The notes beneath the pieces are model-generated. The model saw only the letters and a program-made list of their open reading frames with translations, did no database searches and was not told the DNA's origin. The position numbers were made by a program, and so were the translations under genes. DNA of 64,000 bases from NCBI GenBank assembly GCA_964438865.1, contig CAYTMI010000007.1, forward strand, positions 124,001-188,000, read 5' to 3'. Source of the DNA: G016234445 sp964438865 (lineage in GTDB: Bacteria; Chloroflexota; Dehalococcoidia; Tepidiformales; Tepidiformaceae). Every line of letters begins with the position of its first letter. The stretch's first letter is position 1. Of this stretch, positions 33,296 to 42,186 are shown piece by piece.

Positions 33296-34906
33296 GTGAA
33301 GAACCGACCGCGCGCTTTCGACATGCGACTTGGACGTCGCGGGCTACTTACCACGTCCGCGTCGGCGGGCCTCGGGCTGGCGGGTCTCGCGCTCACCGGC
33401 TGCGGCGACGACGACGAGGGGGATGGGGGCGGCGCGGGACAGACGCCTGGCGCCAGCCCTACTCCAAAAGGGCCAAAGCGGGGCGGCACGCTGATCGTCG
33501 ATTCTGGCGAACCCGCCCCCGACGCGCTCGTCTACGCGTTCAACGCCAACAACTTCTACCTGCGCTCGACGATCTGGGATGGGCTGATCATCCAGGGGGC
33601 CGACAACCGGCCGAGGCTGGCGCTGGCGGAGGCGTTCGAGATGAAGCCCGACTTCACAGGCGTCCACATCAAGCTGCGCCCGGGGCTGCAGTTCCACGAT
33701 GGCCGCCCGCTGACGGCAGAGGACGTGCGGTTCAGCATCGAGACTTTCCGGGCGGACACGACGACGAGCCAGCTGAAGAACCCGGGCAAGCTGATCAAGG
33801 AGATCAAGATCTCCGATGCGCTGACGCTGGACATCACGTTCACCGCGGCGCGCCCGCTGATGGAAGACTACTTCGCGCTGCTGCCGATCGTGGATGAGAA
33901 GACGGTGGCGCAGGCGGCCCAGATGAAGGCCCTGAATGGGGCAGGGCCATTCAAGTTCGTCTCCTACACCCCGAACCAGGGCTACGTGTTGGAGCGGAAC
34001 CCGAGCTACTGGGATCCCGGCAAACCGTACCTGGACAAGATCCAGGGGCGCATTTATTCCGACGAGCAGGCGCGGACCCTGGCATTGCAGTCGGGGGAGC
34101 TGATGCACACGAACCAGGTGACGCCAGCGATGGTGAAGGCGCTCAAGGGGAACAAGGACATCGTCATCGGGGATGGCGGCATCGGCGGGTCGTGGTATGC
34201 GGGGCTGGTGGTGGACTACCCGGCGCTCAAGGACACGCGGGTGCGGCAGGCGCTGACGCTCGCCATCGACCGCAAGCGGATTGCTGCCGAGTGGGGCGAG
34301 GGCGTGATCCCGTCGCAGGTGCTCCCGTGGCCGAAGGAATCCCCGGCATACCTCCCCGAGGACGAAGCGCTGCTCGTATACGACCCGGTGAAGGCGAAGT
34401 CTCTGTTGAAAGAGGCCGGCGCGGAGGGCTTCACCCTGCCGATGGACATCGGCCAGGGCCGGGAGGCGTTGGCACAGTTCGTCCAGGACGACTGGAAGGC
34501 GATCGGCGTCAACGCGCAACTGAAAGTGAGTGAGTACTCGGCCTACCTGGAGCGGTTCCGGACGCGGAAGATTGAGGCGATGTTCGTTGCGCCGTTTGGG
34601 TTTACGGACAACATGCACCCGGCGACGTTCTTCGAGTTCGCGCAGCCGGTGCGGATCCCGAACGCCTCGCACTACCAGCCGGATTCGTACAAGGCGTTGC
34701 TGGCGAAGATCGCGGAGACGGACCCGCGGTCGGCCGCGGGGAAGGAGCTGCTGCACCAGTGGAACAAGCTCTATCTCGTGGATGACCCGTGGATGGCGCC
34801 GCTGGCTCCGAACAACACGTTCTTCGCGATGCGGAAGCAGGTGATCGCGATGCCGGACGGGGCGCGGGATGCGCCGCCGCCCTCCGAATTCTGGATTGAC
34901 GCGTAG
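33296..34906 (+). CDS. ABC transporter substrate-binding lipoprotein, family 5 (peptide/nickel type)
   Basis: The 536-residue exported lipoprotein has twin arginines (RLGRRGLL) before a hydrophobic segment and the lipobox LTGC with Cys36. The mature part matches extracellular solute-binding family 5 (LRPGLQFHDGRPLTAEDVRFS, NPSYWDPGKPYLDKI, RVRQALTLAIDRKRI). A GTG at 33296 is chosen because AGGAGG lies 6 nt upstream. Its ligand may be an oligopeptide or another organic molecule fed to the CoA pathway. Two permease genes follow at once, but no ATPase genes. Confidence 0.92.
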   Translation: MKNRPRAFDMRLGRRGLLTTSASAGLGLAGLALTGCGDDDEGDGGGAGQTPGASPTPKGPKRGGTLIVDSGEPAPDALVYAFNANNFYLRSTIWDGLIIQGADNRPRLALAEAFEMKPDFTGVHIKLRPGLQFHDGRPLTAEDVRFSIETFRADTTTSQLKNPGKLIKEIKISDALTLDITFTAARPLMEDYFALLPIVDEKTVAQAAQMKALNGAGPFKFVSYTPNQGYVLERNPSYWDPGKPYLDKIQGRIYSDEQARTLALQSGELMHTNQVTPAMVKALKGNKDIVIGDGGIGGSWYAGLVVDYPALKDTRVRQALTLAIDRKRIAAEWGEGVIPSQVLPWPKESPAYLPEDEALLVYDPVKAKSLLKEAGAEGFTLPMDIGQGREALAQFVQDDWKAIGVNAQLKVSEYSAYLERFRTRKIEAMFVAPFGFTDNMHPATFFEFAQPVRIPNASHYQPDSYKALLAKIAETDPRSAAGKELLHQWNKLYLVDDPWMAPLAPNNTFFAMRKQVIAMPDGARDAPPPSEFWIDA

Positions 34907-34932
34907 CCTAGCCTGAGGGTAACGGAGCAATC

Positions 34933-35877
34933 ATGGCAGTCCACGTCCTGCGGCGCCTGATCCAGGCGATACCGGTGATGCTGTTCGCGAGCATCTTCGT
35001 CTTCAGCATCCTGCAGATGGTGCCGGGCGACCCGGCGACCAACCTCGCCGGTCCCGATGCTTCGGACGAGGATGTCCAGATCATCCGGGAGCGTCTCGGG
35101 CTGGACAGGTCGATCCCGGACCAGTACCTGAGATGGATCGGGAACGCCCTGACGGGGGACCTCGGGGATTCGTTCCGGAGCAGCCGGCCGGTCGGCGAGT
35201 TGCTCCGGGACGCGATGGCGCCGACGCTCGAGCTGACGCTTGTGGCGTTCGCGATCGAGCTGGCGGCTGGGGTCGTGCTTGGCGTGATGGCGGGGACGCG
35301 GCTGCGGTCGGCCTGGGACTGGGGTTTGTCGGCTTTCACGATGCTGGGCATAGCCATCCCGCACTTTGTGCTGGGGCTGGTGCTGCTGTACTTCGTGAGC
35401 TTCAAGCTCGGCTGGCTGCCGGTCGGGGGACGGGTGGCGCTGACGGAGGACCCGATTGGTGGCCTTCGCTACCTGGTGCTGCCTGCATTCGTGCTGGGGA
35501 TGACCGGGGCGGCGGTGCTCGCGCGGTTCGTGAGGACGTCGATCGCCCAGGTGATGAACCAGGACTACATCCGGACGGCGCGGGCAAAGGGACTGGCGGG
35601 CCGGGCGGTGGTGATTCGCCACGGGCTGCGCAACGGGCTGGTGCCGGTGGTGACGGTGATGGCGCTGCAGTTCGCGGCACTGCTCACGGGGTCGGTGGTC
35701 GTGGAGAACGTGTTTTCCCGCCCGGGGGTGGGGCGGCTGGTCGTTGGGGCCATCCAGGCGCGGGACTATCCCGTGGTGCAGGGTGCGCTGCTGTTCCTGG
35801 TCTTCGGGTTCATCGTGATCAACCTGCTTGCGGACATCATGTACGGAGTCCTCGACCCGCGGATCCGGGTGCGCTGA
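34933..35877 (+). CDS. ABC transporter permease, DppB-like
   Basis: The 314-residue inner-membrane protein has six predicted helices and the binding-protein-dependent permease motif near IRTARAKGLAGRAVVIRH, which contacts the ATPase. It pairs with the next permease to form the channel of a peptide-type importer. GGAG lies 6 nt before the ATG. Gene order is substrate-binding protein, DppB-like, DppC-like. Confidence 0.93.
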   Translation: MAVHVLRRLIQAIPVMLFASIFVFSILQMVPGDPATNLAGPDASDEDVQIIRERLGLDRSIPDQYLRWIGNALTGDLGDSFRSSRPVGELLRDAMAPTLELTLVAFAIELAAGVVLGVMAGTRLRSAWDWGLSAFTMLGIAIPHFVLGLVLLYFVSFKLGWLPVGGRVALTEDPIGGLRYLVLPAFVLGMTGAAVLARFVRTSIAQVMNQDYIRTARAKGLAGRAVVIRHGLRNGLVPVVTVMALQFAALLTGSVVVENVFSRPGVGRLVVGAIQARDYPVVQGALLFLVFGFIVINLLADIMYGVLDPRIRVR

Positions 35878-35878
35878 G

Positions 35879-36781
35879 ATGGGGAGCACGACGGCCATCG
35901 CCCAGGAGTTCGGACCGACCCGCGGGGGGTCGCGGGTAAGGGACTCGCTCTTTCTGACGACGGTCGTCGAGACGGTGCGGAACCCGATGGGGGCGGTTGG
36001 GCTTGGGATCGTGGCGACGCTGCTGGTGGTGGGGTTCGCGGCGCCACTGCTCGCGCCGTATGACCCGGTGCAGCAGATCAGGGGGCACCGCCTGGAAGGA
36101 CCTTCGGCCGAGTTCTGGTTCGGCACGGACGAATTCAGCCGGGACATCTTCAGCCGGACGGTGTACGGGTTGCGGGCGTCGTTGCTGGTCAGCATCTTCG
36201 CGGTGGGGTCGTTCGGCATCCTGGGGACGATCGCGGGGTTCGCGGCCGGCTACTTCCGGGGGGCACTGGACACGATCGTGATGCGGGTGGTGGACAGCAT
36301 GCTGGCGTTCCCGGGGCTGCTCCTGGCGATCGCGATCCTGGCGGCGCTCGGAGCCGGGATCGAGAATGTGGCGCTTGCGATCGGGGTGGGGTCGTTTCCG
36401 AGGTTCGCCCGGCTCGGACGGGCGCAGATGCTTTCGGAAAGCAGCCGGGACTACGTGCTGGCTGCGCGCGTCACCGGGGCGGGCGAGATGCGGATCATGT
36501 TCCGGCACGTGGCGATCAACGCCCTGCCACCGCTACTGGTGCAGGCGGCGCTAGCAATGGCAGGGGCGGTGCTGATCGAGGCGAGCCTGGGGTACCTCGG
36601 CCTGGGAACGGAACCGCCGCAGCCGTCGCTTGGGAACCTGATTAACGGCGCTCGCGCCCACCTGGACCGGTGGACGTACTTCGCACTGCCGGGAACAGTG
36701 CTGGCGCTGTTCCTTGTCGGCCTCAACCTGGTGGCTGATGCGACCAACGAGGCCATGGACCCCCATCGAAGGAGACGCTGA
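35879..36781 (+). CDS. ABC transporter permease, DppC-like
   Basis: The 300-residue membrane protein has the N-terminal helix and cytoplasmic segment typical of DppC/OppC (LAPYDPVQQI, WFGTDEFSRDIFSRTVYG) and the EAA-type loop (DYVLAARVTGAGEMRIMFRH). The ATG at 35879 follows the upstream stop by one base, so earlier in-frame starts inside the dppB-like gene are not preferred. DppD/DppF-type ATPases should follow but are replaced by a CoA-transferase gene. Confidence 0.92.
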   Translation: MGSTTAIAQEFGPTRGGSRVRDSLFLTTVVETVRNPMGAVGLGIVATLLVVGFAAPLLAPYDPVQQIRGHRLEGPSAEFWFGTDEFSRDIFSRTVYGLRASLLVSIFAVGSFGILGTIAGFAAGYFRGALDTIVMRVVDSMLAFPGLLLAIAILAALGAGIENVALAIGVGSFPRFARLGRAQMLSESSRDYVLAARVTGAGEMRIMFRHVAINALPPLLVQAALAMAGAVLIEASLGYLGLGTEPPQPSLGNLINGARAHLDRWTYFALPGTVLALFLVGLNLVADATNEAMDPHRRRR

Positions 36782-36786
36782 AAGCT

Positions 36787-38061
36787 ATGACCGGCCCATT
36801 CCAAGGGTTGAAGGTCCTGGAGCTTGGCCGGTTCATCGCCGTCCCGCTGTGTGGACAGATGCTTGCCGAAGGAGACGCCGACGTCATCAAGGTCGAGGAC
36901 CTGGACGGGGACCAGACGCGGCACAACGGCCCGATTCTGCCGTTCGAGGGCCGCCAGTTCTTCAACAAGAACCGCGGCAAGCGCTCGCTCTCCGTGAAGA
37001 TCACGGATCCCGAGGTGCTGGCGGCGATCCAGCAGTTAGCGGCGCAGGCGGACATTGTCCTCGCGAACTTCAGGCCGGGTATCTCCGAGAAGTTGGGGCT
37101 TGACTACGCCACGGTAAGCCGCTCGAACCCGAAGGTGATCTACGGCGAGAACACGGCCTATGGGCTTGAAGGGCCGATGGCCCAACTTGCGGGCATGGAC
37201 ATCGTCCTGCAGGGGCTCACGGGCCTGGCTCACATGTCGGAGGCCGGCCCGGAACCGCTGGTGAACCCGATCATCGACCACGCGGCGGCGATGTTGATGG
37301 CCTGGGGGGTTTCGACGGCGCTTTACCACCGGGAGCGCACGGGGAGAGGGCAGCGCCTGAACGTCGCGCTGATGCACGCCGCGATGTTCCTGGAGAACAA
37401 CCAGCTCACGCATGTGGACGCCATCGACGGGTGGCGGGCGGATTTCGTGGCATACCTGAAGCAGGCGTTCGCCGAGGGGAAGACGTGGAGCGAGGTCATC
37501 GAGGAACGCGAGAAGCGGTTGCCGCACAAGGTGATGCGGGCCTACTACGGGTTCTTCGCGACCCAGGACGGGGCCGTCGGGATCGCCTGCAACGCGCGCA
37601 CGTTGCGGCTCAAGCTGATAGATGTGCTCGGGATCGACGACAGGTGGACGACGGAATCTGGCTGGCTTCCCGAGGACGCGCATGCCCACGAAGAGTTCGT
37701 GCACGAGCAGGTGGCGGCTGCCTTCCGGGGAGCACCCACGAGTCACTGGATGATCGAGTTCGAGAGGCGGGGCCTCCCCATTGGCCGGGTGCGGCATTCG
37801 GACGAACTGTTCTTCGACGAGCAGGTGGCTGCGAATGAGTTCCTCACTCGAGTGGAACACGAGGTGCTCGGCAGCCTGACTGTCGTGGCGCCGCCGATCA
37901 AGCTTTCGGACTCGCCAATGGCGGTGCGGCCGCCAGTGCCGCTCGGGAAGAACTCCCGGGACGCTCTGCTTGAGGCGGGGCTGACCGATGCGAAAATCGA
38001 CGGGCTGTTCGCTCGTGGCGTCGTTCGACAGGTTGAAGAGACTGCGGAGGATCTGCCATGA
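36787..38061 (+). CDS. Family III CoA-transferase (CaiB/BaiF)
   Basis: The 424-residue protein has the family start (LKVLELGRFIAVPLCGQMLAEGDADVIKV), QADIVLANFRPG and a catalytic aspartate in NPIIDHAAAM. It follows the importer genes by 5 nt and overlaps the next gene by 4 nt, so uptake and CoA activation are probably coupled. It differs from the paralogues at 29655 and 40318, suggesting a different acid or donor. Confidence 0.9.
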   Translation: MTGPFQGLKVLELGRFIAVPLCGQMLAEGDADVIKVEDLDGDQTRHNGPILPFEGRQFFNKNRGKRSLSVKITDPEVLAAIQQLAAQADIVLANFRPGISEKLGLDYATVSRSNPKVIYGENTAYGLEGPMAQLAGMDIVLQGLTGLAHMSEAGPEPLVNPIIDHAAAMLMAWGVSTALYHRERTGRGQRLNVALMHAAMFLENNQLTHVDAIDGWRADFVAYLKQAFAEGKTWSEVIEEREKRLPHKVMRAYYGFFATQDGAVGIACNARTLRLKLIDVLGIDDRWTTESGWLPEDAHAHEEFVHEQVAAAFRGAPTSHWMIEFERRGLPIGRVRHSDELFFDEQVAANEFLTRVEHEVLGSLTVVAPPIKLSDSPMAVRPPVPLGKNSRDALLEAGLTDAKIDGLFARGVVRQVEETAEDLP

Positions 38062-39086
38062 GCAGGAGTGCCCTGGTCGTCGGCGGGACGGGACCGACGG
38101 GCGTGCACATCGTCCGCTTCCTGGTCGATTCAGGGTTCGAAGTCTCGGTCTTCAACAGTGGGCGCCACGACTCCGGCGCGGGGTTCCCGGGGGGAGTGGA
38201 ACGTCTCTATGGCGATGCCCGGGATGAGGAGAGCTTCAGCGCGGCGGTCGCGGGGCGGACGTGGGACGTGACCATCTGCAGCTACGGCCGTTTGCGCATG
38301 CTGGCCGGCGAGATGGCGGGGAAGACCGGGCGCCTGGTCGGCGTGACGGGGCAGCCGGTGTACCGCGGGGCAGCCCGGCGAACACCGGACGGTGGGCTGA
38401 GTCTCCCGGTGCCGGAGTGGGCTCCACGCCAGAATGACCAGGCCGGCTACACCGGGAAAGTGGCCGAGGGAGAGGATCAGCTGTTTGAACGGCACGGCCG
38501 GCGGGAGTTCGAGGCGGTGGTTGTCCGGTACCCGGGGGTCTATGGGCCTCGGGCGCCGATGAACCATGAGTGGGCGGTGGTGAAGCGCGTCGTCGATCGA
38601 CGTCCCTTCATGCTCATGCCACACGACGGGATGTCTTACTTCCAGCGCGGGTATTCGGAGAATGTGGCGTGGCTCGTATTCCTGGCGGCAACGAGGCCCG
38701 AAGCGGCGGGCGAGGCGTTCAATTCGGGGGACGAGCGGGTCCTGAGCGCCCGGAAGGTCGCGGAGCTGATCGTCGAGGAGCTCGGGTCAGACATGGAGCT
38801 GGTGGGCATCCCGGCAGACTTCGTTTCGGGCGTCTTCCCGCTGGCTGAGAAGGCTCCGCTTATCCTCGACATGTCGAAGGCCCGGACTTTGCTCGGATAC
38901 CGAGACCGCGTGGATGTCGAGACGGCGACGCGCCTGACTGCCCGGTGGCTCCGCGAGCACCCGCCGCAAGAGGGCGAGATCAGCGGGGCCGCTGGCAGGT
39001 TCGACTACGAGGAAGAAGACCGAATCGCGGCACTCTGGGCCAGCGCCCGGCGCGACCTGGCCATGGCCCGCACAGGGGAGAAGTGA
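38058..39086 (+). CDS. NAD-dependent epimerase/dehydratase family protein (extended SDR)
   Basis: The 342-residue Rossmann protein has the dinucleotide motif GGTGPTGVHI (about 9-18) and an SDR body with NSGDERVLSARKVAELI. A canonical YxxxK catalytic pair is not evident; the nearest segment is YTGKVAEGED. Sugar epimerase, reductase or atypical SDR roles are all possible. It is embedded between CoA-transferase and acyl-CoA dehydrogenase genes (ATGA overlap upstream, 7-nt gap downstream), so a role in the same catabolic route is likely. Confidence 0.8.
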   Translation: MSRSALVVGGTGPTGVHIVRFLVDSGFEVSVFNSGRHDSGAGFPGGVERLYGDARDEESFSAAVAGRTWDVTICSYGRLRMLAGEMAGKTGRLVGVTGQPVYRGAARRTPDGGLSLPVPEWAPRQNDQAGYTGKVAEGEDQLFERHGRREFEAVVVRYPGVYGPRAPMNHEWAVVKRVVDRRPFMLMPHDGMSYFQRGYSENVAWLVFLAATRPEAAGEAFNSGDERVLSARKVAELIVEELGSDMELVGIPADFVSGVFPLAEKAPLILDMSKARTLLGYRDRVDVETATRLTARWLREHPPQEGEISGAAGRFDYEEEDRIAALWASARRDLAMARTGEK

Positions 39087-39093
39087 GGCAGGG

Positions 39094-40275
39094 ATGGACT
39101 TCAAGTTCACGGACGAGCACGAGAAGTTCAGGGCTGAAGTGCGAGGGTTCCTGGCCCGGACACTGACTCCGGCCTTCTGGGAACGCCACCGGAAGAAGGG
39201 TGGGGGAAGCTCATCACCGGAGTTCAGCCGCGCTGCCGGCCGGGCGGGGATGCTGGCCATCGCGTGGCCAAAGGAGTACGGGGGGCAGGGCAAGGGGTTC
39301 TTCGAGCAGTCGATCTACATGGAGGAGATGACCCTGGCCGGGGCGCCGATGGAGCATCACCGGCGGGCGGTGCAGCAGGTCGGACCGTCGATCATGCTGT
39401 TCGGCACTGAGGAGCAGAAACTCGATTACCTTCCCCGCGTGGCTTCCGGGGAGATCTCGTTCGCGATGGGGCTTTCGGAGCCAGATGCGGGCTCGGACCT
39501 TGCGTCGGCATCGACGATGGCGGTCAGAGATGGAGACGATTGGCTGGTTACTGGCAGGAAGCGGTTCACGAGCGGCGCCCACTTTTCGGATTTCCTCTGG
39601 ACGGTGACGCGGACGGACCCGAACGCACCAAAGCACCGGGGGATCTCGATGCTCATCGTCCCGCTGGATGCGCCGGGGGTGCGGGTTGAGCCCTTGATCG
39701 ACCTGCAGGGACGACACCACTTCAACGAGGTGATCCTGGAGAACGTGAGGGTGCCAGCCAAGAACCTCGTGGGCGAGGAGAACCGGGGATGGTACGTCAA
39801 CGCGGCGACGCTCGATTTCGAACGCTCTGGCATCGCCCGGTACGCGTTCCTCCGGCGAACACTTGACCGTGCGATAGGGGAAGCGAGGGCTGTGGCAGCC
39901 GAATCGCCAGGGGGCCAGCTTTCGTCTCCCGCGAGGGAGCGCATGGCCGCGGCCGCGATCCGCGCGGAGGTCGGGAGACTGCTGTCCCACAGGGTGACGG
40001 GCCTCCAGGCCGCGGGGGGGCTGCCGAACTATGAGGTGTCGATCGCCAAGCTAACGGTGACCGAGACGATCCAGCAGACGACGAACGCGGCGGTCCACCT
40101 CAGCGGGATGCACGGGCTGCTGGCTGAGGAAGGCCAGAGGGACGCGGAAGACTCCCCAGACATGGCGTGGGGGTCCCTCTACCTGGACTCCGTGCGTCAC
40201 ACCATCGGCCAGGGGGCGGCGGAGATCCAGCGCAACGTTGTTGCGACGCGCGGGCTGGGGCTGCCCCGGGGATAG
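39094..40275 (+). CDS. Acyl-CoA dehydrogenase
   Basis: The 393-residue flavoenzyme has the family motifs MGLSEPDAGSDLASA, DWLVTGRKRFTSGAHF and the C-terminal GQGAAEIQRNVVATRGLGLPRG. It is the last plus-strand gene of the importer operon and is convergent with the third CoA-transferase. It shares its C-terminal signature with the paralogue at 27265. Confidence 0.93.
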   Translation: MDFKFTDEHEKFRAEVRGFLARTLTPAFWERHRKKGGGSSSPEFSRAAGRAGMLAIAWPKEYGGQGKGFFEQSIYMEEMTLAGAPMEHHRRAVQQVGPSIMLFGTEEQKLDYLPRVASGEISFAMGLSEPDAGSDLASASTMAVRDGDDWLVTGRKRFTSGAHFSDFLWTVTRTDPNAPKHRGISMLIVPLDAPGVRVEPLIDLQGRHHFNEVILENVRVPAKNLVGEENRGWYVNAATLDFERSGIARYAFLRRTLDRAIGEARAVAAESPGGQLSSPARERMAAAAIRAEVGRLLSHRVTGLQAAGGLPNYEVSIAKLTVTETIQQTTNAAVHLSGMHGLLAEEGQRDAEDSPDMAWGSLYLDSVRHTIGQGAAEIQRNVVATRGLGLPRG

Positions 40276-40317
40276 CGTGGTTGAAGGGGGAGGCCCCCCA
40301 GGCCCGGGCGAGGGGCG

Positions 40318-41619
40318 TCACCTTGCCTTGGGGCCTGCCACGCCGCCGCCGGTCAACCTGTCGACTTCGCCAGGCGAGATGCCTACTTCGGTCAGCACCT
40401 CGGCGGTGTGAGCGCCGAGAACCGGGGAGCTTCGCCGCACGCGAGGCGGAGTCCGGCTCATACGGATGGGCGGGGCGAACGTCTTGTAGGGCCCGAGAAG
40501 CTCGTGCTCGAGCTCAATGACGTAGCCGTTCGCGAGCACCTGTGGGTCGTTGAGGACGTCGGGCGGGAAGTTAAAGGGGCCGCACGGCACCCCCCCGGCC
40601 CGCAGCGCCTCGATCCATTCAGCCGTCGTCCTGGTACGGAAGAGGTCTTCGGCCTGCCGGATGAGCAGGGTAATCGCGTCATAGGCCGCGGGGGCGCCAA
40701 GCTCGAAACCCGGCTGCGTCCGGGGGTCTGCCAGGCCGGTGACGGCGCGGAAGCGCGCGTGCGTCGCCTGGCTCAGGCAGCCGACGGAGAGGAAGCCGCT
40801 CTTCGTGCGGTAGTGGCGGAAGTAGATGTTCCCATAGGCGCCGCCCTGGTAGTTGCGGTCCCAGATGGCCCGCTGCTGTTCGTAATTCGCCCCGGCAGCC
40901 ACGGCCTCGGCGAGTTCCCGGCGCCAGCGGACCTCCACGTCGGGGTCGGTGGCGCCGAACCAGTTGACGAGCGGGCTGGCCTGGGCGAGCGAGGTCGCGA
41001 GGAGGGAGGCCTCGATCCGCTGGCCTTCGCCGGTGAGGGTCCGGTGATACAGCGCGGTCGCCACAGCGAATGCGGAGAGGAAGCCGGTCCCGATATCGGC
41101 GTAGGCGGGACGGATGGTCCCGGGGGCGTCGCCATTCGAGCGGGCGGTGACGGCCCCGATCCCGGAGATGCCCTGGACGACGACATCATAGCCACCGTCG
41201 CCGCCCATGGGGCCGAGCATCCCGACGGGTACGTTCTCCAGGTAGATGATGGCGGGGTTGAGCGCCTGGACGTCGTCGTAGCGGAGTCGGTATCGCGGGA
41301 GATCCGTCGGCTTGAGCGAGATAAGGAGGACGTCGGCCCACCTCAGGAGCGCCTCCATCGCTGGCCGTGCCTGGGCGCTGGTGATGTCGAGGCAGACGCT
41401 CCGTTTGCCGCGGTTGAAGATGGTGAAGGACTTCCCTTCGGCGGGAAGGATCGGCTGCTGGGTGTAGCGAAGGGCGTCGCCCTCTGGTGGCTCGACCTTG
41501 ACGACGTCCGCTCCCATGTCGGCGAGCAGGAGGCCGCACATGGGGATGGCGATGACCTGCGCGATTTCGAGGACCTTGAGCCCTTCGAACGCCCCGGGCT
41601 GCGGCTGCGGCGCGGTCAT
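40318..41619 (-). CDS. Family III CoA-transferase (CaiB/BaiF)
   Basis: The 433-residue protein has LKVLEIAQVIAIPMCGLLLADMGADVVKVEPPEGD and keeps the catalytic aspartate in AYADIGTG. The ATG at 41619 overlaps the stop of the truncated amidohydrolase by 4 nt, which fixes the start and shows that the two once formed an operon. The C-terminal half (ELEHELLGPYKTFAPPIRMS) is normal. It is the third family III CoA-transferase in 12 kb. Confidence 0.9.
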   Translation of the reverse strand: MTAPQPQPGAFEGLKVLEIAQVIAIPMCGLLLADMGADVVKVEPPEGDALRYTQQPILPAEGKSFTIFNRGKRSVCLDITSAQARPAMEALLRWADVLLISLKPTDLPRYRLRYDDVQALNPAIIYLENVPVGMLGPMGGDGGYDVVVQGISGIGAVTARSNGDAPGTIRPAYADIGTGFLSAFAVATALYHRTLTGEGQRIEASLLATSLAQASPLVNWFGATDPDVEVRWRRELAEAVAAGANYEQQRAIWDRNYQGGAYGNIYFRHYRTKSGFLSVGCLSQATHARFRAVTGLADPRTQPGFELGAPAAYDAITLLIRQAEDLFRTRTTAEWIEALRAGGVPCGPFNFPPDVLNDPQVLANGYVIELEHELLGPYKTFAPPIRMSRTPPRVRRSSPVLGAHTAEVLTEVGISPGEVDRLTGGGVAGPKAR

Positions 41620-41867
41620 GAGAGGTCGGCCTCCCACCCGTAGGCGCGTTGAGCATTTTCCGCGAAGAACGGGGCGATGGCGTCCGCACGTAGCCCAAGT
41701 TCGTCGATCTCGGACCGTGCCCGCTGCCATCCGATGGTCGGGAACTCAGTCCCGAACATCATCTTTTCCTTCCCCCGGGTGTTGATGAACTGGACGAACT
41801 CCGGTGGCCAGTAGCGTGGCGCCACGGAGGTGCAGGCCATGTAGACGTTCTCCCAGTGGGCGATCAC
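41616..41867 (-). pseudogene. Amidohydrolase family C-terminal fragment, 5' truncated
   Basis: The 83-residue reading frame matches only the end of amidohydrolase-2-type metal-dependent hydrolases (HENVYIDTSA-like start WENVYMACTSVAPRYWPPE, FGTEFP, FFAENAQRAYGW). About 200 N-terminal residues, including the first metal ligands, are missing. Upstream in frame there is a stop at 41895-41897 within the flank of tRNA-Val. It is best explained as the remnant of a recombination event next to the tRNA gene. Confidence 0.78.
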
Positions 41868-41871
41868 GGAC

Positions 41872-41910
41872 CCGGAATCTGCTAACGCGCGTACTCACGT
41901 GTGTAGATGG
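41872..41910. repeat. 39-bp element at the amidohydrolase/tRNA-Val junction (copy B)
   Basis: This partner of 10657-10695 (31 of 39 positions identical by eye) lies exactly between the truncated amidohydrolase and the 3' end of tRNA-Val. The position of both copies at discontinuities in gene content makes a recombination role possible, though unproven. Confidence 0.5.
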
Positions 41911-41984
41911 TGGGCGATACTGGATTCGAACCAGTGACCTCTGCGATGTCAACGCAGCGCTCTAACCAACTGAGCTAACCGCCC
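41908..41984 (-). tRNA. tRNA-Val (GAC)
   Basis: The minus strand folds as a full cloverleaf. Acceptor GGGCGGT pairs with ATCGCCC, the anticodon stem CTGCG/CGCAG closes the loop TTGACAT with anticodon GAC, and the T arm is ACTGG-TTCGAAT-CCAGT. The discriminator is A, and CCA is encoded (41908-41910). Confidence 0.96.
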
Positions 41985-42046
41985 ACGAAGGACTTCTTAC
42001 GATAGCGGAGCCCCCGCTTGCCGCCAATTGCCGGGGACGGGGGGAC

Positions 42047-42120
42047 TGGAGCGGGCGAAGGGAATCGAACCCTCGTCTCAACCTTGGGAAGGTCGCGTTC
42101 TGCCATTGAACCACACCCGC
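42047..42120 (-). tRNA. tRNA-Gly (CCC)
   Basis: The minus strand folds as a cloverleaf with acceptor GCGGGTG/CGCCCGC (one G-U pair), an anticodon loop TTCCCAA giving anticodon CCC, and a T arm with GGTTCGATTCC. The discriminator is T followed by an encoded CCA (42047-42049). It lies 62 nt upstream of tRNA-Val on the same strand, probably co-transcribed. Confidence 0.96.
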
Positions 42121-42186
42121 CGGCAGGAAACCGATTGTAGCATGCGGTCCGGTTTGGGTTCACGAAAACGTCGCGGGTGGGCTAGC

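Noticed and set aside
36787..41619. Loss of the catalytic aspartate in two CoA-transferases
   Set aside because: A later segment that often contains Asp reads LMHAAM or LLATSL, which looked like loss. The actual nucleophile position, by comparison with formyl-CoA transferase Asp169, lies earlier and is Asp in all three (VADIATG, PIIDHAA, AYADIGTG).
41745..41990. Open frame running across the tRNA-Val gene
   Set aside because: It overlaps a clear tRNA in a different frame from the amidohydrolase fragment and has no protein-like features.
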